Shown here piece after piece: positions 47,801 to 62,800 of a DNA stretch of 64,000 nt. This DNA is from Arcuatula senhousia (taxonomy: Eukaryota > Mollusca > Bivalvia > Mytilida > Mytilidae). The stretch spans positions 5,262,842-5,326,841 of the forward strand of contig OZ020306.1 of the NCBI GenBank assembly GCA_963971305.1, read 5' to 3'. The notes under the pieces were generated by a model. That model was not told where the DNA came from, made no database searches, and saw only the letters and a list, made by a program, of their open reading frames with translations. Position 1 is the stretch's first letter. The number at the start of each line of letters is the position of its first letter. The position numbers were made by a program, and so were the translations under genes.

Positions 47801-50800
47801 CCTTCAGTGGTTTCAGAGAAGATTTTTGGAAATCAGTTTAAATTAATAGAAAAAAAACAGTTAAAGGGCAATAACTCCTATAAGGACCTTTTGATGCTAA
47901 ACAAGAAAAGTTGCTTCGGATTTTCTCTATCTCTTATACTTTTTGAGTTATAAGCCAAAAACAATGGTCTGACCCCCCCTGTTCTATTTTTAGCAATGGC
48001 AGCCATGTTGGTTGGTTGACATGTATATAATTCACAAACTTGGTAGAGGACATCCTAAAGATCAATTGTACCAAGTTTCAAAGCAAACCCTTCAGTGGTT
48101 TCAGAGAAGAAGATTTTTGAAAATCAGTTAAAATTAATGGAAAAAAACAGTTAAAGGGGAATAACTCTTAAATGGCTGATCTGACCATTTTGACCCTGAA
48201 ATCATTTTTGTAGATCTCAATGAGCTGAACAATTCTGCAATGCTAACTTTTCCTCTAGCTCTAACGGTGTTCAAGATATTGTCCAAAAACTGCAAAAATG
48301 GTCAATTTTGACGATGAAAGGGCAATAACTCCTATAAGGAGTCGTTTCACAACTTCGACTCAATGGAGAGATTTGTAGAGCTTTTGATGCTGAACAAGGA
48401 AGGTTGCTTCGGATTTTCTCTATCTTTTATACTTTTTGAGTTATAAGCCAAAAACAATGGTCTGACCCCCTTGTTCTATTTTTAGCAACGGCGGCCATGT
48501 TGGTTGGTCGACGTGTATATAATTCACAAACTTGGTAGAGGACATCCTAAAGATCCTGTATACCAAGTATCAATGCAATCCCTTCAGTGGTTTCAGAGAA
48601 GAAGATTTTAAAAAATCAGTTAAAATTAATGGAAAAAACAGTTAAAGGGGAATAACTCTTAAACGGCTGATCTGACAATTTTGACCCTGAAATCATTTTT
48701 GTAGATCTCAATGAGCTAAACAATTCTGCAATGCTAACTTTTCCTCTAGCTCTAATGGTTTTCAAGATATAGTCCAAAAACTGCAAAAATTGTCAATTTT
48801 GATGATTAAAGGGCAATAACTCCTATAAGGAGTCATTTCACAACTTCGACTCAATGGAGAGATTCGTAGAGCTTTTGATGCTGAACAAGGTAGGTTGCTT
48901 CAGATTTTCTCTATCTCTTATACTTTTTGAGTTATAAGCCAAAAACAATGGTCTGACCCTCCTGTTCTATTTTTAGCAACGGCGGCCATGTTGGTTGGTC
49001 GACATGTATATAATTCACAAACTTGGTAGAGGACATCCTAAAGATCATGTATACCAAGTATCAATGCAATCCCTTCAGTGGTTTCAGAGAAGAAGATCTT
49101 TGAAGAAAAGTTAACGGACGGACGGACGACGGACGGACGGACGGACGACGGACGCTTAACGATGACAATAGCTCACATGACCCTTCGGGTCAGGTGAGCT
49201 AAAAAAGGAATGAAAAGTGCATGTGTGTTTGTGAGTTGGTGTTAAACATCCTTTTGCAATACACCTGGGCAATATAGAGTGCTTCATTTTAAATGGTGGA
49301 GGCACTGAACTTGGGCAGATAACTGCCAAACCTAATGAAGAAATGGAGCAGTCGCACACGACAGCTTATCCCCTGCCTGTTACATTAAAATGTAACTCAA
49401 AATGACCTTAACCTGGAACAGATGTCAATTACTATCCAAGATATATCCACTTTCCAAATATCTCAATGGAATTGCCAAGATATGCATAAACCGTATTCAA
49501 CCAAAAGTTAATCATGCAGAAAATGTAGGTCAAGGTGACCTAATTTTGGTATGGTTGCTTATTACTATCCAAGATGTACCCACTGACCAAATATCATCTT
49601 TTGTAGCTGCTGAGATGTGGACCTTAACAAAAAAAAATCTGAATCGTTCATGAAGAAAATGAAGTGCAAGGTGACCTAATTTTGGAACAGATGTTGGTTA
49701 CTATCAAAGATGTGCACACTGACTTAACATCATTTCTCTACCACTTGCAGTTGCTGAGATATGGACCTAAACCAAAACTTTTACCCAAGTCGTTCATGCG
49801 GAAGATGTAGGTAAAGTTGACATAATTTTGGTACAAATGTTGGTTACCATCCAAGATGTACTCACTGGCACAATATCATCTCTATAACACTTGCAACTTC
49901 TGAAATATGGACCTTAACCAAAACTTTAACTAGAGTCATTCATGCAGAAAATGTAGGTCAAGGTGACCTTATTTTGGTACAGATGTTGGTTACTATCCAA
50001 GATGTATCCACCGACACAATATCATCTCTATATTACTTACAGTTGCCGAGATATGGACCTTAACCAAAACTTTAACCTGAATAATTCATGCAGAAAATGT
50101 AGGTCAAGGTACCCGGTTTTGGTACAGATGTTGGTTACTATCCACGATGTATCCACTGACTCAATATCATCTCTCTATCACTTGCAGTTGCTGAGATATG
50201 GACCTTAATCAAAACTTTAACCTGAGTCATTCATGTGGAAAATATAGGTCAAGGTCACTTAATTTTGGGCTTGGAGATAATTATGGAACAAGATGTGATA
50301 TCCTAATCAGGTTAAAATTTCTAACAATAAGGGGAAAGAAGTTGGACTACATTTATATCTAAGGTTGCTAAAACTATATGTATTAGAAATCTATAATCAA
50401 TTATATCGTCTAAAAGTAAACTTGAAACCATTTTAATACAATGGCATGAAAACAGTTAATTGTTAATTAAAAACTATGATGTCACAACAGGAATAATAAT
50501 TCCTCCACAAAGACTTCAAAGACTTTTTTTCCACAGGTAGCAGATGAAAATTACAGAAATCATGGAAATGGTACTCATGGAATGCCTCCTTAACCCTTTC
50601 TCTGCGACGTATTCAAACGCAACGTTATTTACATGCGACATTTTTTCCCGTAACGTCAAAAACGTTGTGTTTTTACGCACAAAATTAGTAGCATAAATTG
50701 AACGCGCACCTTCTGCGTTGAAACTCTATTCTTGCACCAGAAACCCTGTGTTTTTAAATTCAACAATGCACTGATATCAGACTCTGGATCGATATCGTCC

Positions 50801-53800
50801 TGCGGATCCATTTCGGTTTTTTTTTGCCCGACGACTGACGCTCAAAAGAGCTTTGTGTCGTCATTGTCATTATGACGTCATAAATAAGTGACGTTGTCAT
50901 TTGTTTTGAAAAACATCTAAGCTATGTTTACCACTCACTATTTTGACAAGAAGTACTTTTATTTCTATGATATACTCATCATTTTACAGAAAGGAAAATA
51001 TTGTTATAGAAGGACATATATGTCCTTAACGCAGTCTGCCTGCAAGGACATATATGTCCTTAGCGCAGGGAAAGGGTTAAGGAATATTTAATAAAGTTAA
51101 TTTACAACCTGTTAATAAACAGCTACCTGTAATTGTGAAAATAAGGTGTCATTACCTGGTGCTACTGTTATATTGAGAGGTCCAGATTTAGGAGGTTGTT
51201 CATCAGTTTCCATGGGAACGTCCTGTTTACTTATCGTTGTTTCCTTACTGGGATTTACTTGAAATACTGCAAATATTCAGAGAGAAAAGATCAGGCATGT
51301 GAAGTTACCAGATTACTTCTGTATTCACAAACAAAACTTGCCATTTAGGAAGGGGGTTTGAAATTCTAAAAACAAGTAAATAATGTTAAAAATCAAGAAT
51401 TAAATAGATTAATAAATCAAATTCAAAGAGTGAAAAAAAAATATAAAACAAATGAATGAACAAAGAAGGAATTAGTGTTCAACATTTCCTTTTTTAATTT
51501 CAACAATTTTCAAAATTAATTCTTTCTACTGATCACATAAATCAATTTCTGAGAACAAAACCCTTGCATAAAAGGCAAGTTTTCTTTGTGAATACAGTTA
51601 TATAGTCATGCCACAAAACACATGTCTAAGCCATTCTATCACACAGTAAAATTTGAAGGGTATTATTACCAAAATAGAAGTATGGCTCAGAATGTGTCGA
51701 TAAAAATGTCACTCTCATGCCCAAAAAACTGAAGTCGACCAAAAAATGTCCCAATTTAATTAAGAGCATATTTCAGAATAAATGTTGGAGTGCTGGAAGC
51801 CACTTTTTCCCAACTCCACAACCCATTCAACTTTTTTTGGAAAATTTGCAAAAGTATGTACTTTTATGCACAATTAAGACTTTTCTTCTACCCCATCACC
51901 CATCATCTAATATGTAAAGAACCTTCCCCCTTATACAGTTTTTTTTTTTCTGGCAGAGTACAAATTTCATTTTTGTTCTATGAAATCTATAGTTACGGCA
52001 TTGGTTAAATTTTTCTTTTATCAGACCTTTTCAAGTGTTTTCCCCAGGAAAAAAAAATATAGAATTAAATAAAAAAGCCTTTATTGTTAACAAATTCTAT
52101 CATGCATTTAAGTGTAAATTTGTCGCATCCTGAGTCCCAGGATACTGACAGAATTTTATACACAAGATCAAAAGTGCTCTAAAAATTATCGGATCTTCCT
52201 TTAAGTGGCAGTGCTTGATAGAAATTCCTTTTCCAGAAATATCTTCAATACTGGTATATATTTCAGGGGCTTTAGCAAGAGAAATCACAACCTTCATGGG
52301 GAAGATTCAGTTTCTTTCAATGTGTTTTTTTTTTTTTTAGAATCATCTACAATTTGAAATGGCAGAAAAATTGACATAGAAATTTAACCAACACCTGGTA
52401 ACTACTTGTCAAGAATAGGAGAAAGTGACATCATTATCTAGATCAAAAGAGACTTAAACTAATATTACATTCTGATCAGCTGAAAGCATTAAGTTCTAAT
52501 TATATCAACTGACCAAACACATGACTTTAAAATAACTGTCATTTTTAGGCTCTATAAGTATACCCCTTCTTTTATGTAAAACAAAAATATTGGCCTTCCT
52601 ATATCATCCTAAACATATCAGGTGTTTTTAAGTTGTTTATAAGTGTGAAGACAAACTGAACAGTGGTATACACATGAACTAAGGCCATGAACATTGAGCA
52701 TTAATTAAATACTGTAACTTGTAATATTTTTCAAAAACTATCGAGAATATTTGAATCTATTTTAACTTTTAATGGGTATTTTTTCAACAAAAAGTGTGTA
52801 GAAATGTAAAAAAAAATTACTGTTATGGATATAAAATAAAAATCTCTGAATATCACATTTTAATACTCAAGTAAGCATAAAGCTCTATAATTCATGCCAT
52901 ATCCAAAAATCAAAATGAAAATAAGCTATAAAACTATTTTAACAGGCATCATAATTGGCCAAAAATTTAGCACACAGTAAGACTGACAATAAGGAATGGA
53001 AAAATGACAAAATATGCAATCAGTCCTTTCATTTGATCGCAAACCAATTTGTCTATTTTGATATTACCAAATCACAAAACATTACTACCAAAGTTGACCT
53101 AATCTTGAGTTACCTAAACAGTCAGAGACTTGGGAAGCAGTTGATGGACAATTACCCAACTGAAATAGGTATTAAAAAATAAAGTTGTGGTATGTGCAGA
53201 AGGCAATCTAAACAATGCATTTTTAACTTGTGTCTTGCTTGTCAAAAAAACAATTGTTTTTAAAGTCAAAATGAAGAACATTGGAGAAAATCAAAATTAA
53301 TACCCCTAAACAGAGTTGAATTACATAATGGATGAAACAATTACTAAATAAGATGGCTACATTTTGTCAAAAATGTGTTTCCTGGTTTAGTCTAAGTCCC
53401 ATAACTCTTACAAATCTCATCACTTTAAATGACTATGTTACCAGTGTGATGAACAATCCTACAGAACAGACACTGGCCAATATAATAGGGGGCCAGAGAA
53501 AATCAAGGATAGAAATCTTATTTCTTTACAAAGAAGATTCTGATTAACTGACTGCCAGCTATTACTCTGCATGCAAGTATACTAAACGATACATCTGAAT
53601 TAAAGGTATTATGATAAGGTTTAATAATAGAATTTTACAGATAAAAATAATGAAAGGCCAATATTCAAACAATCAAACAAAAATAAATGAACTTGCATAA
53701 AAAAATATTACCAAATATACCAAAAATTTGCTTCCATGAAACGATAGACAAAACCCACCCTTTTAGATAGCGTAACCATCTGAGGATGGCAGCTGTCAAC

Positions 53801-56800
53801 CTTTGGCCTTTGACCCAAGGAATCAGGGTCACAATCAGCATTCACTCTAGGCAAGTCTGAGGGTAAATCATAGCACAGGTTAGCATATTCCCACCCACAG
53901 TTCTGAATTTTTGATAATCATGAATGGTCAGATTATGATTTTGTATATGGCTACAGTTAAGCAGATGTTTGATGCTTTTTGTTTTACTATCAGTTCATAA
54001 TACTAGGAGTTGTAAGTGGTGAAATGTATTACAATTTTTATGGTATATATCAAATTTTCCACCACAATTACACAACCCAATATTAATTCCTTATAGTATT
54101 CCCTACCCGGTTCTAGAACTTTATTTGTTAATATTGAAACAACACCCTATAATGCATCAGACATACTGCATGAAAATTCTTCAAAATCAATGTATGATCA
54201 GCCAAATTGTCTTAAAAAATGGCAACTGCAGGATAGTTAGGTCAATTTTTCATAAATTCATAGAAATCATATCTGACCAATTCTATGATGAACTATATAT
54301 GAACTAAAGAAGTGAACTTTACAATACCTTCACTGATGACTTCCATTTTCTTCCCGTTTTTTGTTTAAGTCGAGATGAAAGCATCCTTAATCACAAGCAC
54401 ATTAACAATTTTCCTGCCAATATATTTTCTAAAAGTTTCTTTTGTTTATGCTTCATTTCAAACTTCTTAAAAATAAATACAAAAATCTTCAAAATGAAAA
54501 AAAAATGACTTCTAAAATTTTTCAACAAGTTTTTTTGGTCTTGGTTTTTTGTTTAATTTCATTAAAAGTACATATACATTTTATTACAATAATAAATAAA
54601 GAGATTGAAATATCAATAAGATGCGAATAAAAAAAGAAAATTAAAAAAAATTCTCGTAAAAACCCATTCATCATAAAAATATAATCATATAAGAAAATAG
54701 ACAAAGATCCTGGAAAATATTTCAATTTAAAAAAAACTCTGAAAAAAAAATCTTATACTGTTTTGAAATGAAGCCATTAAGCCAAAATGGAAGCTTATTA
54801 TTTTAACTGTGGTACAATTTAGGCAAAGAGTTTTGGTTTCTTTACTTTGGCAGGAAAATGCTGAAAACTAAATTTTCTTCCATTAGAATAAACATACAGA
54901 TGTGCTTGAAAATGGACGCAAATAGGGGATGTTGGACAAAAATGACTGCAATACAAACTGCTAACCCTACTTCTCCTATTTATTATTCTTAAAGTGCAGG
55001 TTTGCAATACTACAACCTAGTTCAGGGCTTCATGATAAAAACCTAACAAAAAACATCCCAACATTATTTTTCCATCACAGAACGTCTTTGCAGCCATTTT
55101 TGTCAACAGTTGACCCTGATGGCTGTTGCTGCCTAGCAACCAAAATACAATTTTTTTTCAAAAGTTGATTATCTTTTATTGCCGAATTTTAAAAATAAAC
55201 ATTTCATAAGAACATTGGGTTGTCCTATAACAGACAGAAATGAAAGTCAATGTATTTGTCTTGGACAGTTCCCTTATTGTTAGCAGACAGCTGATCGACA
55301 AACATCCTTCATACAGTGAGTGTTTGTGAGATGTGTTTAGGAAACTTGTCTCATGGTGGTGTTAGCTCAAAACAAAAAAGTGACAGGAATAAATTTAGCC
55401 TGCATATGGCTTCACACAACATGCATCAATGCAAAACTACTTGATAGTGTACATAGCACAGGATAAATCTCATCAAATTATATCAAGGAACGGGGGGCCA
55501 TATGCAGGGGTTTAACATTGCTAACACCAACATGAGGTATATTGGAGAAACTACAAAATTCTGCAGTATTGTATTGTAAACTTAAAAATAATACGAAACA
55601 TCAACAAAAAATCACAATTCTTATAAACATTAGATTTTTACTTCATATTTTGTTGAAGAAGAAACTGTCATTTAAAATAGAGGAGGATTTATGCATATCA
55701 GAGGGAACTGAGTTAAACTAGAAATAGCACTCACTTTATGTAGGATGTTTTTGGGCCAACACAAGGTGATGAATGATGAATGCTTCCTTATCACAGAACT
55801 CAACTTACCAGGTATATATGTAAAGTTCTGGGGCTCGCTGTGCTTACCACTACACCTCACCACCACTTGAGCCTTAACCTTGGAAGGGATATGGACATCC
55901 AGATATGGGGGGATAGTACACACTAGATGGGTCTGAAAACATGAGTCATTTAGTATTGATTCAAAGAATTAGGTTGAGAACTGAACTATTAATATCAGTA
56001 TGTAAATTTAACTAACTTCAAACCAAACATGTTCTATAAAAGTCAAGTTATCATATGTTATAGATGTGTGTTTCTCCCAAATCGGACCAGAAGCTCCACC
56101 TGGTGGGAGACAGTTCCTGTCTACAGTGAAATGAAAATCATCGTACTATCCCACTATCCAATATTGAACTGATGGACGATAGTATTCATTTGATACCCCC
56201 CAAAAAATATGTGCAGTAGTAAGCACCCTACTAGATTGATTGTAAAGTTTTGCTTGGTACATTTAACTGCAGTATCTTAAAATGTATGCAAAATTGTTCT
56301 ATATTATTTAGAGATCTTTAAAACGCTTTTGTGTGAACTCCTTTTTGTCATTTTGAAAATTTGTTTGAATGTTTCTTTTAAGCTAAAGTTAAAATAATTC
56401 ATGCATTTGACTATAAAGAAACAGTAAATGAATTTACTGGTTGAAAATAATCCTTATCAATATCTGCTTCTTTCTCCCAGATGACTGGGCCGTCTTCACC
56501 GTTTGTTTCTTGGAAGAAAACTTTTGTTCCCTTCATGAAATTCTTTCCGATCATAATCAGTTCTGTACTTCCACTAACTGGGGCTTCCTTCAAACTCATC
56601 TTACAGATCTCAGGCTGTCCAATAGGCTGGGCTGAAAAAATAAACATAGCTATTGCATTAATTTCTAAAACTAAATTTTAAAATTACATTTAGTTTTACA
56701 ATTTTGACAATTTTAACTTGAATGACTTTCAGAATCTATAAAATAACTAGTTCTAATTGTGATCGCAAGCGAGTCACATACATGTCCCCTCACGTACCCC

Positions 56801-59800
56801 TCTTTGTCAATGTCTCTTGGCATTTGAGATAACTTAATTTATCCAATTTTCATCAAAATAGGAGTAAGTTTAATTTTGGCGGGAAACGGCGGCCATTTTT
56901 AAAATGGCCGACAATAAAAATATTTCGATGTCAAAAATCAACTCACCATACATATATTACCTTATATACCAATTTTCGTTAAAATCTAAATAAATTTAAT
57001 TTTGGCGGGAAACGGCGGCCATTTTGAAAATGGCCGACGATAAAAAAATTTAATGTCAAAAATCAACTTGCCATACCACTATTACCTTATATACCAATTT
57101 TCATTAAAATCGGAGTAATTTTAATTTTGGCGGGAAATGGCGGTCCAAAAAAAAATTTCGATTCCAAAATTGAACTCGGCATACCACTAATACCTTGTAA
57201 ACCAATTTTCATCAAAATCAGAATAACTTTAATTTTGGCGGGAAACGGCGGCCATTTTGAAAATGGCCGACGATAAAAAAAATTTTGATGTAAAAAATCA
57301 ACTCGCCATACCACAATTACCTTATATACCAATTTTCATTAAAATCGGAGTAATTTTAATTTTGGCGGGAAATGGCGGCCATTTTAAAAATGGCCGCCCC
57401 CCAAAAAAATTTGATTCCAAAATTGAACTCGGCATACCACTATTACCTTGAAAACCAATTTTCATTAAGAAATAACAAAGTTGAGAATTTTTTTCATTAA
57501 TATAAAAAAATATATGGTACAAAGAAAGATAACTCAATCTTACAAAAAAAATAATTTTCGATTTTTTGCAAAATTTTGAAAACGGTAAGTCCGATTTTCA
57601 AAATTTTTTTTTTAAATGAAAGGTATTGTATATCCGCACTTAACCTATAAGGGAATTTTTCCTACCCCTGCCGGATCAGAAATGCCAGGAAAAATTCAAC
57701 TGCGGTTTCGAGGAGCCATTTTGAGGCCCTTTTTTTACCTATATGGGGTCGTTCGATTTCGGCGAAAAATACAAAAAGCACAATCTCCCATTCCATACTC
57801 TTGATTTATGAATTTTCAGCTTCCTACCTTAAAAGATGTCAAAAAAATGAGGTGGACAAGTTCACGATCCAGAATACCGAGAAAAATAATAATAATAATA
57901 ACTAGTTCTAATTGTGATCGCAAGCGAGTCACAAAAATGTCCCCTCACGTACCCCTCTTTGTCAATGTCTCTTAGCATTTGGGATAACTTATTACATCCA
58001 ATTTTCATCAAAATAGGAGTAAGTTTAATTTTGGCGGGAAATGGCGGCCATTTTGAAAATGGCTGACGCTAAAAAAAATTTGAAGTCAAAAATAAGTTCG
58101 CCATACCACTTTTACCTTATATACCAATTTTCATCAAAATCAGAGTAACTTTGATTTTGGCGGGAAACGGCGGCCATTTTGAAAATGGCCGACGAAATAA
58201 AAATTTCAATGTCAAAAATCAACTCGCCATACCACTATTACCCTTTATACCAATTTTCACCAAAATCAAAGTAACTTTAATTTTGGCGGGAAAAGGCGGC
58301 CATTTTGAAAATGGCCGACGTTAAAAATATTTTGATGTCAAAAATCAACTCTTCATTCCACTATTACCTTATATACCAATTTTCATCAAAATCGGAGTAA
58401 ATTTAATTTCGGCGGGAAAAGGCGGCCATTTTGAAAATGGCCGAAGATAAAAATATTTTGATGTCAAAAATCAACTCGCCATACCACTATTACCTAATAT
58501 ACCAATTTTCACCAAAATCAAAGTAACTTTAATTTTGGCGGGAAAAGGCGGCCATTTTGAAAATGGCCGACGATAAAAAAATTTTGATGTAAAAAATCAA
58601 CTCGCCATTCCACTATTACCTTATATACCAATTTTCATCAATATCGGAGTAACTTTAATTTTGGCGGGAAAATGGCGGCCATTTTAGCCGCCATTTACAA
58701 AATGGCCGCCAAACTTTTTTTTAATTACTAAAAATGAACCCGGCATATCACTTTTACCTAGTAAATCAATTTTCATTAAGAAATAACAAAGTTGAGAATT
58801 TCTACATTACAATTTCAAAATATGCTGCACAAAGAAAGATAACTCAATATGACAAAAAAATTAAATTTCGATTTTTTGCAAAATTTTGAAAACTATAAGT
58901 CCGATTTTCAAAATTTTTTTGTTAAATGAAAGGTATTAAAAGTCTACACTTGCCATATAAAGGAATTTGTCCTACCCCTGCCGGATCAGAAATGCCAGGT
59001 AAAATTCAATTTCGGTTTTGAGGAGCCATTTTGAGGCCCTTTTTTAACCTATAAGGGGTCGTTCAATTTCCGCGAAAAATACAAAATGCACAATCTCCCA
59101 TTCCATACTCTTGATATATGAAGATTCAGCTACCTACCTTAAAAGATGTCGAAAAAATGAGGTGGACAAGTTCACGGTCCAGAATACCGAGAAAAATAAT
59201 AATAACTAGTTCTAATTGTGATCGCAAGCGAGTCACAAAAATGTCCCCTCACGTACCCCTCTTTGTCAATGTCTCTTGGCATTTGAGATAACTTAATTTA
59301 TCCAATTTTCATCAAAATAGGAGTAAATTTAATTTTGGCGGGAAACGGCGGCCATTTTGAAAATGGCCGACGATAAAAAAAATTTGATGTCAAAAATCAA
59401 CTTGCCATACCACTATTACCTCATATACCAATTTTCATTAAAATCGGAGTAATTTTAATTTTGGCGGGAAATGGCGGCCATTTTGAAAATGGCGGCCCCC
59501 AAAAAAAATTTCGATTCCAAAATTGAACTCGGCATACCACTATTACCTTGGAAACCAATTTTCATCAAAATCAGAATAACTTTAATTTTGGCGGGAAACG
59601 GCGGCCATTTTGAAAATGGCCGACGATAAAAAAAAATTTGATGTCAAAAATCAACTCGCCATACCACAATTACCTTATATACCAATTTTCATTAAAATCG
59701 GAGTAATTTTAATTTTGGCGGGAAATGGCGGCCATTTTTAAAATGGCCGCCCAAAAAAAATTTCGATTCCAAAATTGAACTCGGCATACCACTATTACCT

Positions 59801-62800
59801 TGTAAACCAATTTTCATTAAGAAATAACAAAAATTTTTTCATTAATATCACAAAATATATGGTACAAAGAAAGATAACTCAATCTTACAAAAAAAATAAT
59901 TTTCGATTTTTTGCAAAATTTTGAAAACGGTAAGTCCGATTTTCAAAATTTTTTTTTTAAATGAAAGGTATTGTATATCCGCACTTAACCTATAAGGTAA
60001 TTTTTCCTACCCCTGCCGGATCAGAAATGCCAGGAAAAATTCAACTTCGGTTTCGAGGAGCCATATTTAGGCCCTCTTTTTACCTATATGGGGTCGTTCG
60101 ATTTCGGCGAAAAATACAAAAAGCACAATCTCCCATTCCATACTCTTGATTTATGAATTTTCAGATTCCTACCTTAAAAGATGTCGAAAAAATGAGGTGG
60201 ACAAGTTCACGATCCAGAATACCGAGAAAAATAATAATAATAATAATAATAATAAGAAACCGAGCAAAAACAATATGTCCCCGACACTTCGTGTTCGGGG
60301 ACATAATAATAATAATAATAAGAAACCGAGCAAAAACAATATGTCCCCGACACTTCGTGTTCGGGGACATAATAATAAGAAACCGAGCAAAAACAATATG
60401 TCCCCGACACTTCGTGTTCGGGGACATAATTATTGCACGAGTATTGGATGTAAAAGACAAAGTAATGGCAAGCCTGTGCAGCATAGGTTATACTTGGACA
60501 ATATACCCTAGTATTCACGCATGAATTCAATCGGTACAAGGTTCATTTTAAGGAAGTGTAAGATTTATATCTATGAAAATGGTTCATTGGATTCTTTCCA
60601 ATTCCATTTTGGAAATTTACATGAGCGATGAACTTTAATATCCTTTTTTATCACACCCATAATCTAAAATGTATGAAATTTATTAAACTTTACCCTCTTC
60701 TATGAAGAGAACTTACTAAAGATGAAAGATATAAATTACTATATAAAACTAATTGGAAGACAATAAACAGCAACTTCTAGTCACATTGAAGGCTGAAAAA
60801 TTGTAGATTTTTCAAACTGCTCTTTATTTATAGAGGTTGTGTCATGTACACTTATACTTCATCTCATTATTATGAATTTGCATGTTACCCTAAGTAAAAC
60901 TTACTACAGTTGATAGATCTTGAAGCTATCTGAAGAGTCTGCATACTACCATCTGGTTTCTGGAACTGTACACGGAATATCATTCTGGATTTTGTGCTCT
61001 TCTTCTTAGCTTTCTGTATTCCTACTCTGTTTTCTACATCAGCATTTCTCAGTTTTAATATTCCTACATTGTCAATTCTACAAAACAACAATTGTGAGCA
61101 TTCATTATAAATATCCCCAGTCCTATTTAGTTCTATAGAATGCCTATTGTTTTGTTTAGGAAAACACTAATACTATTGCAAGCAACATTTAAAATAGCTT
61201 GAGCCAAATGGCACTACGGATTCTCCACAAATATCATTCAAATTCAACAATTACCATAACAAGAGTAAACACTAAAGTATGCCAGCACCATCAGAATACC
61301 TTGTTAATCCTCAAAAACTATCAAAGTCACTGGAAAATCAAGGTCAAGTTCAAAAGACGGGAATGCAACTGTGCTAAGCTAATACTGAGGAATATGGTCA
61401 CCAAGTTTCATCAAACTAGGACATATAGTTCTTGAGATATGGAGTTTCTCATAAAACTTTAACATTACTATTATTGTATTGAAAATTGTGGAAGTCTCTC
61501 AAATGAAAAATCAAGGTCAAGTTCAAAAGATGGGGATGCAACTGTGCTAAGCTAGTACTGGGACAGCTGCACACCAGGCAAGTTTCATCAGCATAGGACT
61601 TATTGTTCTTGAGGTGCTTATAAAACCTTAACACAAAAGTTAACACTGCCACCACTGGATGACTGGTCAAGCAATACTATGTCTGGCTCCTCTTTGCAGG
61701 TGAGACAAAAATTGTGTTATCGTAGTAATGATACAGATGAGCGTCCAAGTCACAATTGATATTGCATGTAAACATAACAAAGTTCAAAAACAAAAATTAA
61801 ATTTTCATCAAATACAACTTGTTTAAATAAGGTTAATTTAATCAGAGTACCATGTTGTGTGTCAATAAAACTATTCATTTTATTACAAGGTGTAGCATCG
61901 AATCAGTCCCTGTCAATCGTTAAATCAGACAAGCATGAATGCTATTCCACAAGTAAATAGATTTAATACCCCAAGAATCTGGAAGCAAGAAAAACAATAA
62001 AGTTTACCTCAAATTTTGAACACTTGATGCATTTATTTCTATCATAAATGATAACTTACGAGCAAGTTTTGTCATTAACGGTGTCCATTTCCATCTGAAT
62101 GACGACAGTTCCATCAATCTCTACTTCTGTACATGGCGTGGAATTCTTCCCACTGACTTTACAGGCTTGGTAGAAAGCATGTGGTTTGACTCGACCCTGG
62201 TCATTGCCGATAAATACTTGTAGCACAGCATGATCAACCTCTCCAAACAGCTGAAAAAGGAGCTTAATTTTACAAACATTATCACATTAAACCAGTCAAT
62301 AATAGAACTATGAAAATAAAATAAAAACAGAACCTGACTGACCATAACAATTTTGAAGTTATTTACTGTAAACCAACAAACTTTCGCGGCTACAAACTTT
62401 CATGATTTCATTACAGTGGACATTTTCACATTCACGGTTTTCCAACTTCTCAGTGACTTATTCGCGACTACAAACTTTTGCGGATGTAATGTGCTCGCGA
62501 ATCCCGCGAACGTTTTTCGTACACGGAGGTTAATTGGTTTACAGTACATGAAATATAAGCCAAATTATTAATAATTTGATACATGTGCTTGCTTTGAAAT
62601 GTTATCTGCCTTTTTGCCGATGTATTACTTTTAGACATATCAGCAATATAAAAATATGTAAGATATATCACCAAATCATCAACTATGCTATATAAAGAGA
62701 CCACACATTTGATTTTTTACAGAAATGTTCTCTAGAGAGCCCTCTACATCTCTTTTGGTCTTGTCTTCCTGTCTTGTCTTCTATCTCCTTGAATTTAACA

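Noticed and set aside
60146..60539. Overlapping open frames of 75-123 residues on both strands
   Set aside because: They come from the triplicated hairpin repeat and AAT tracts; open on both strands, so not coding.
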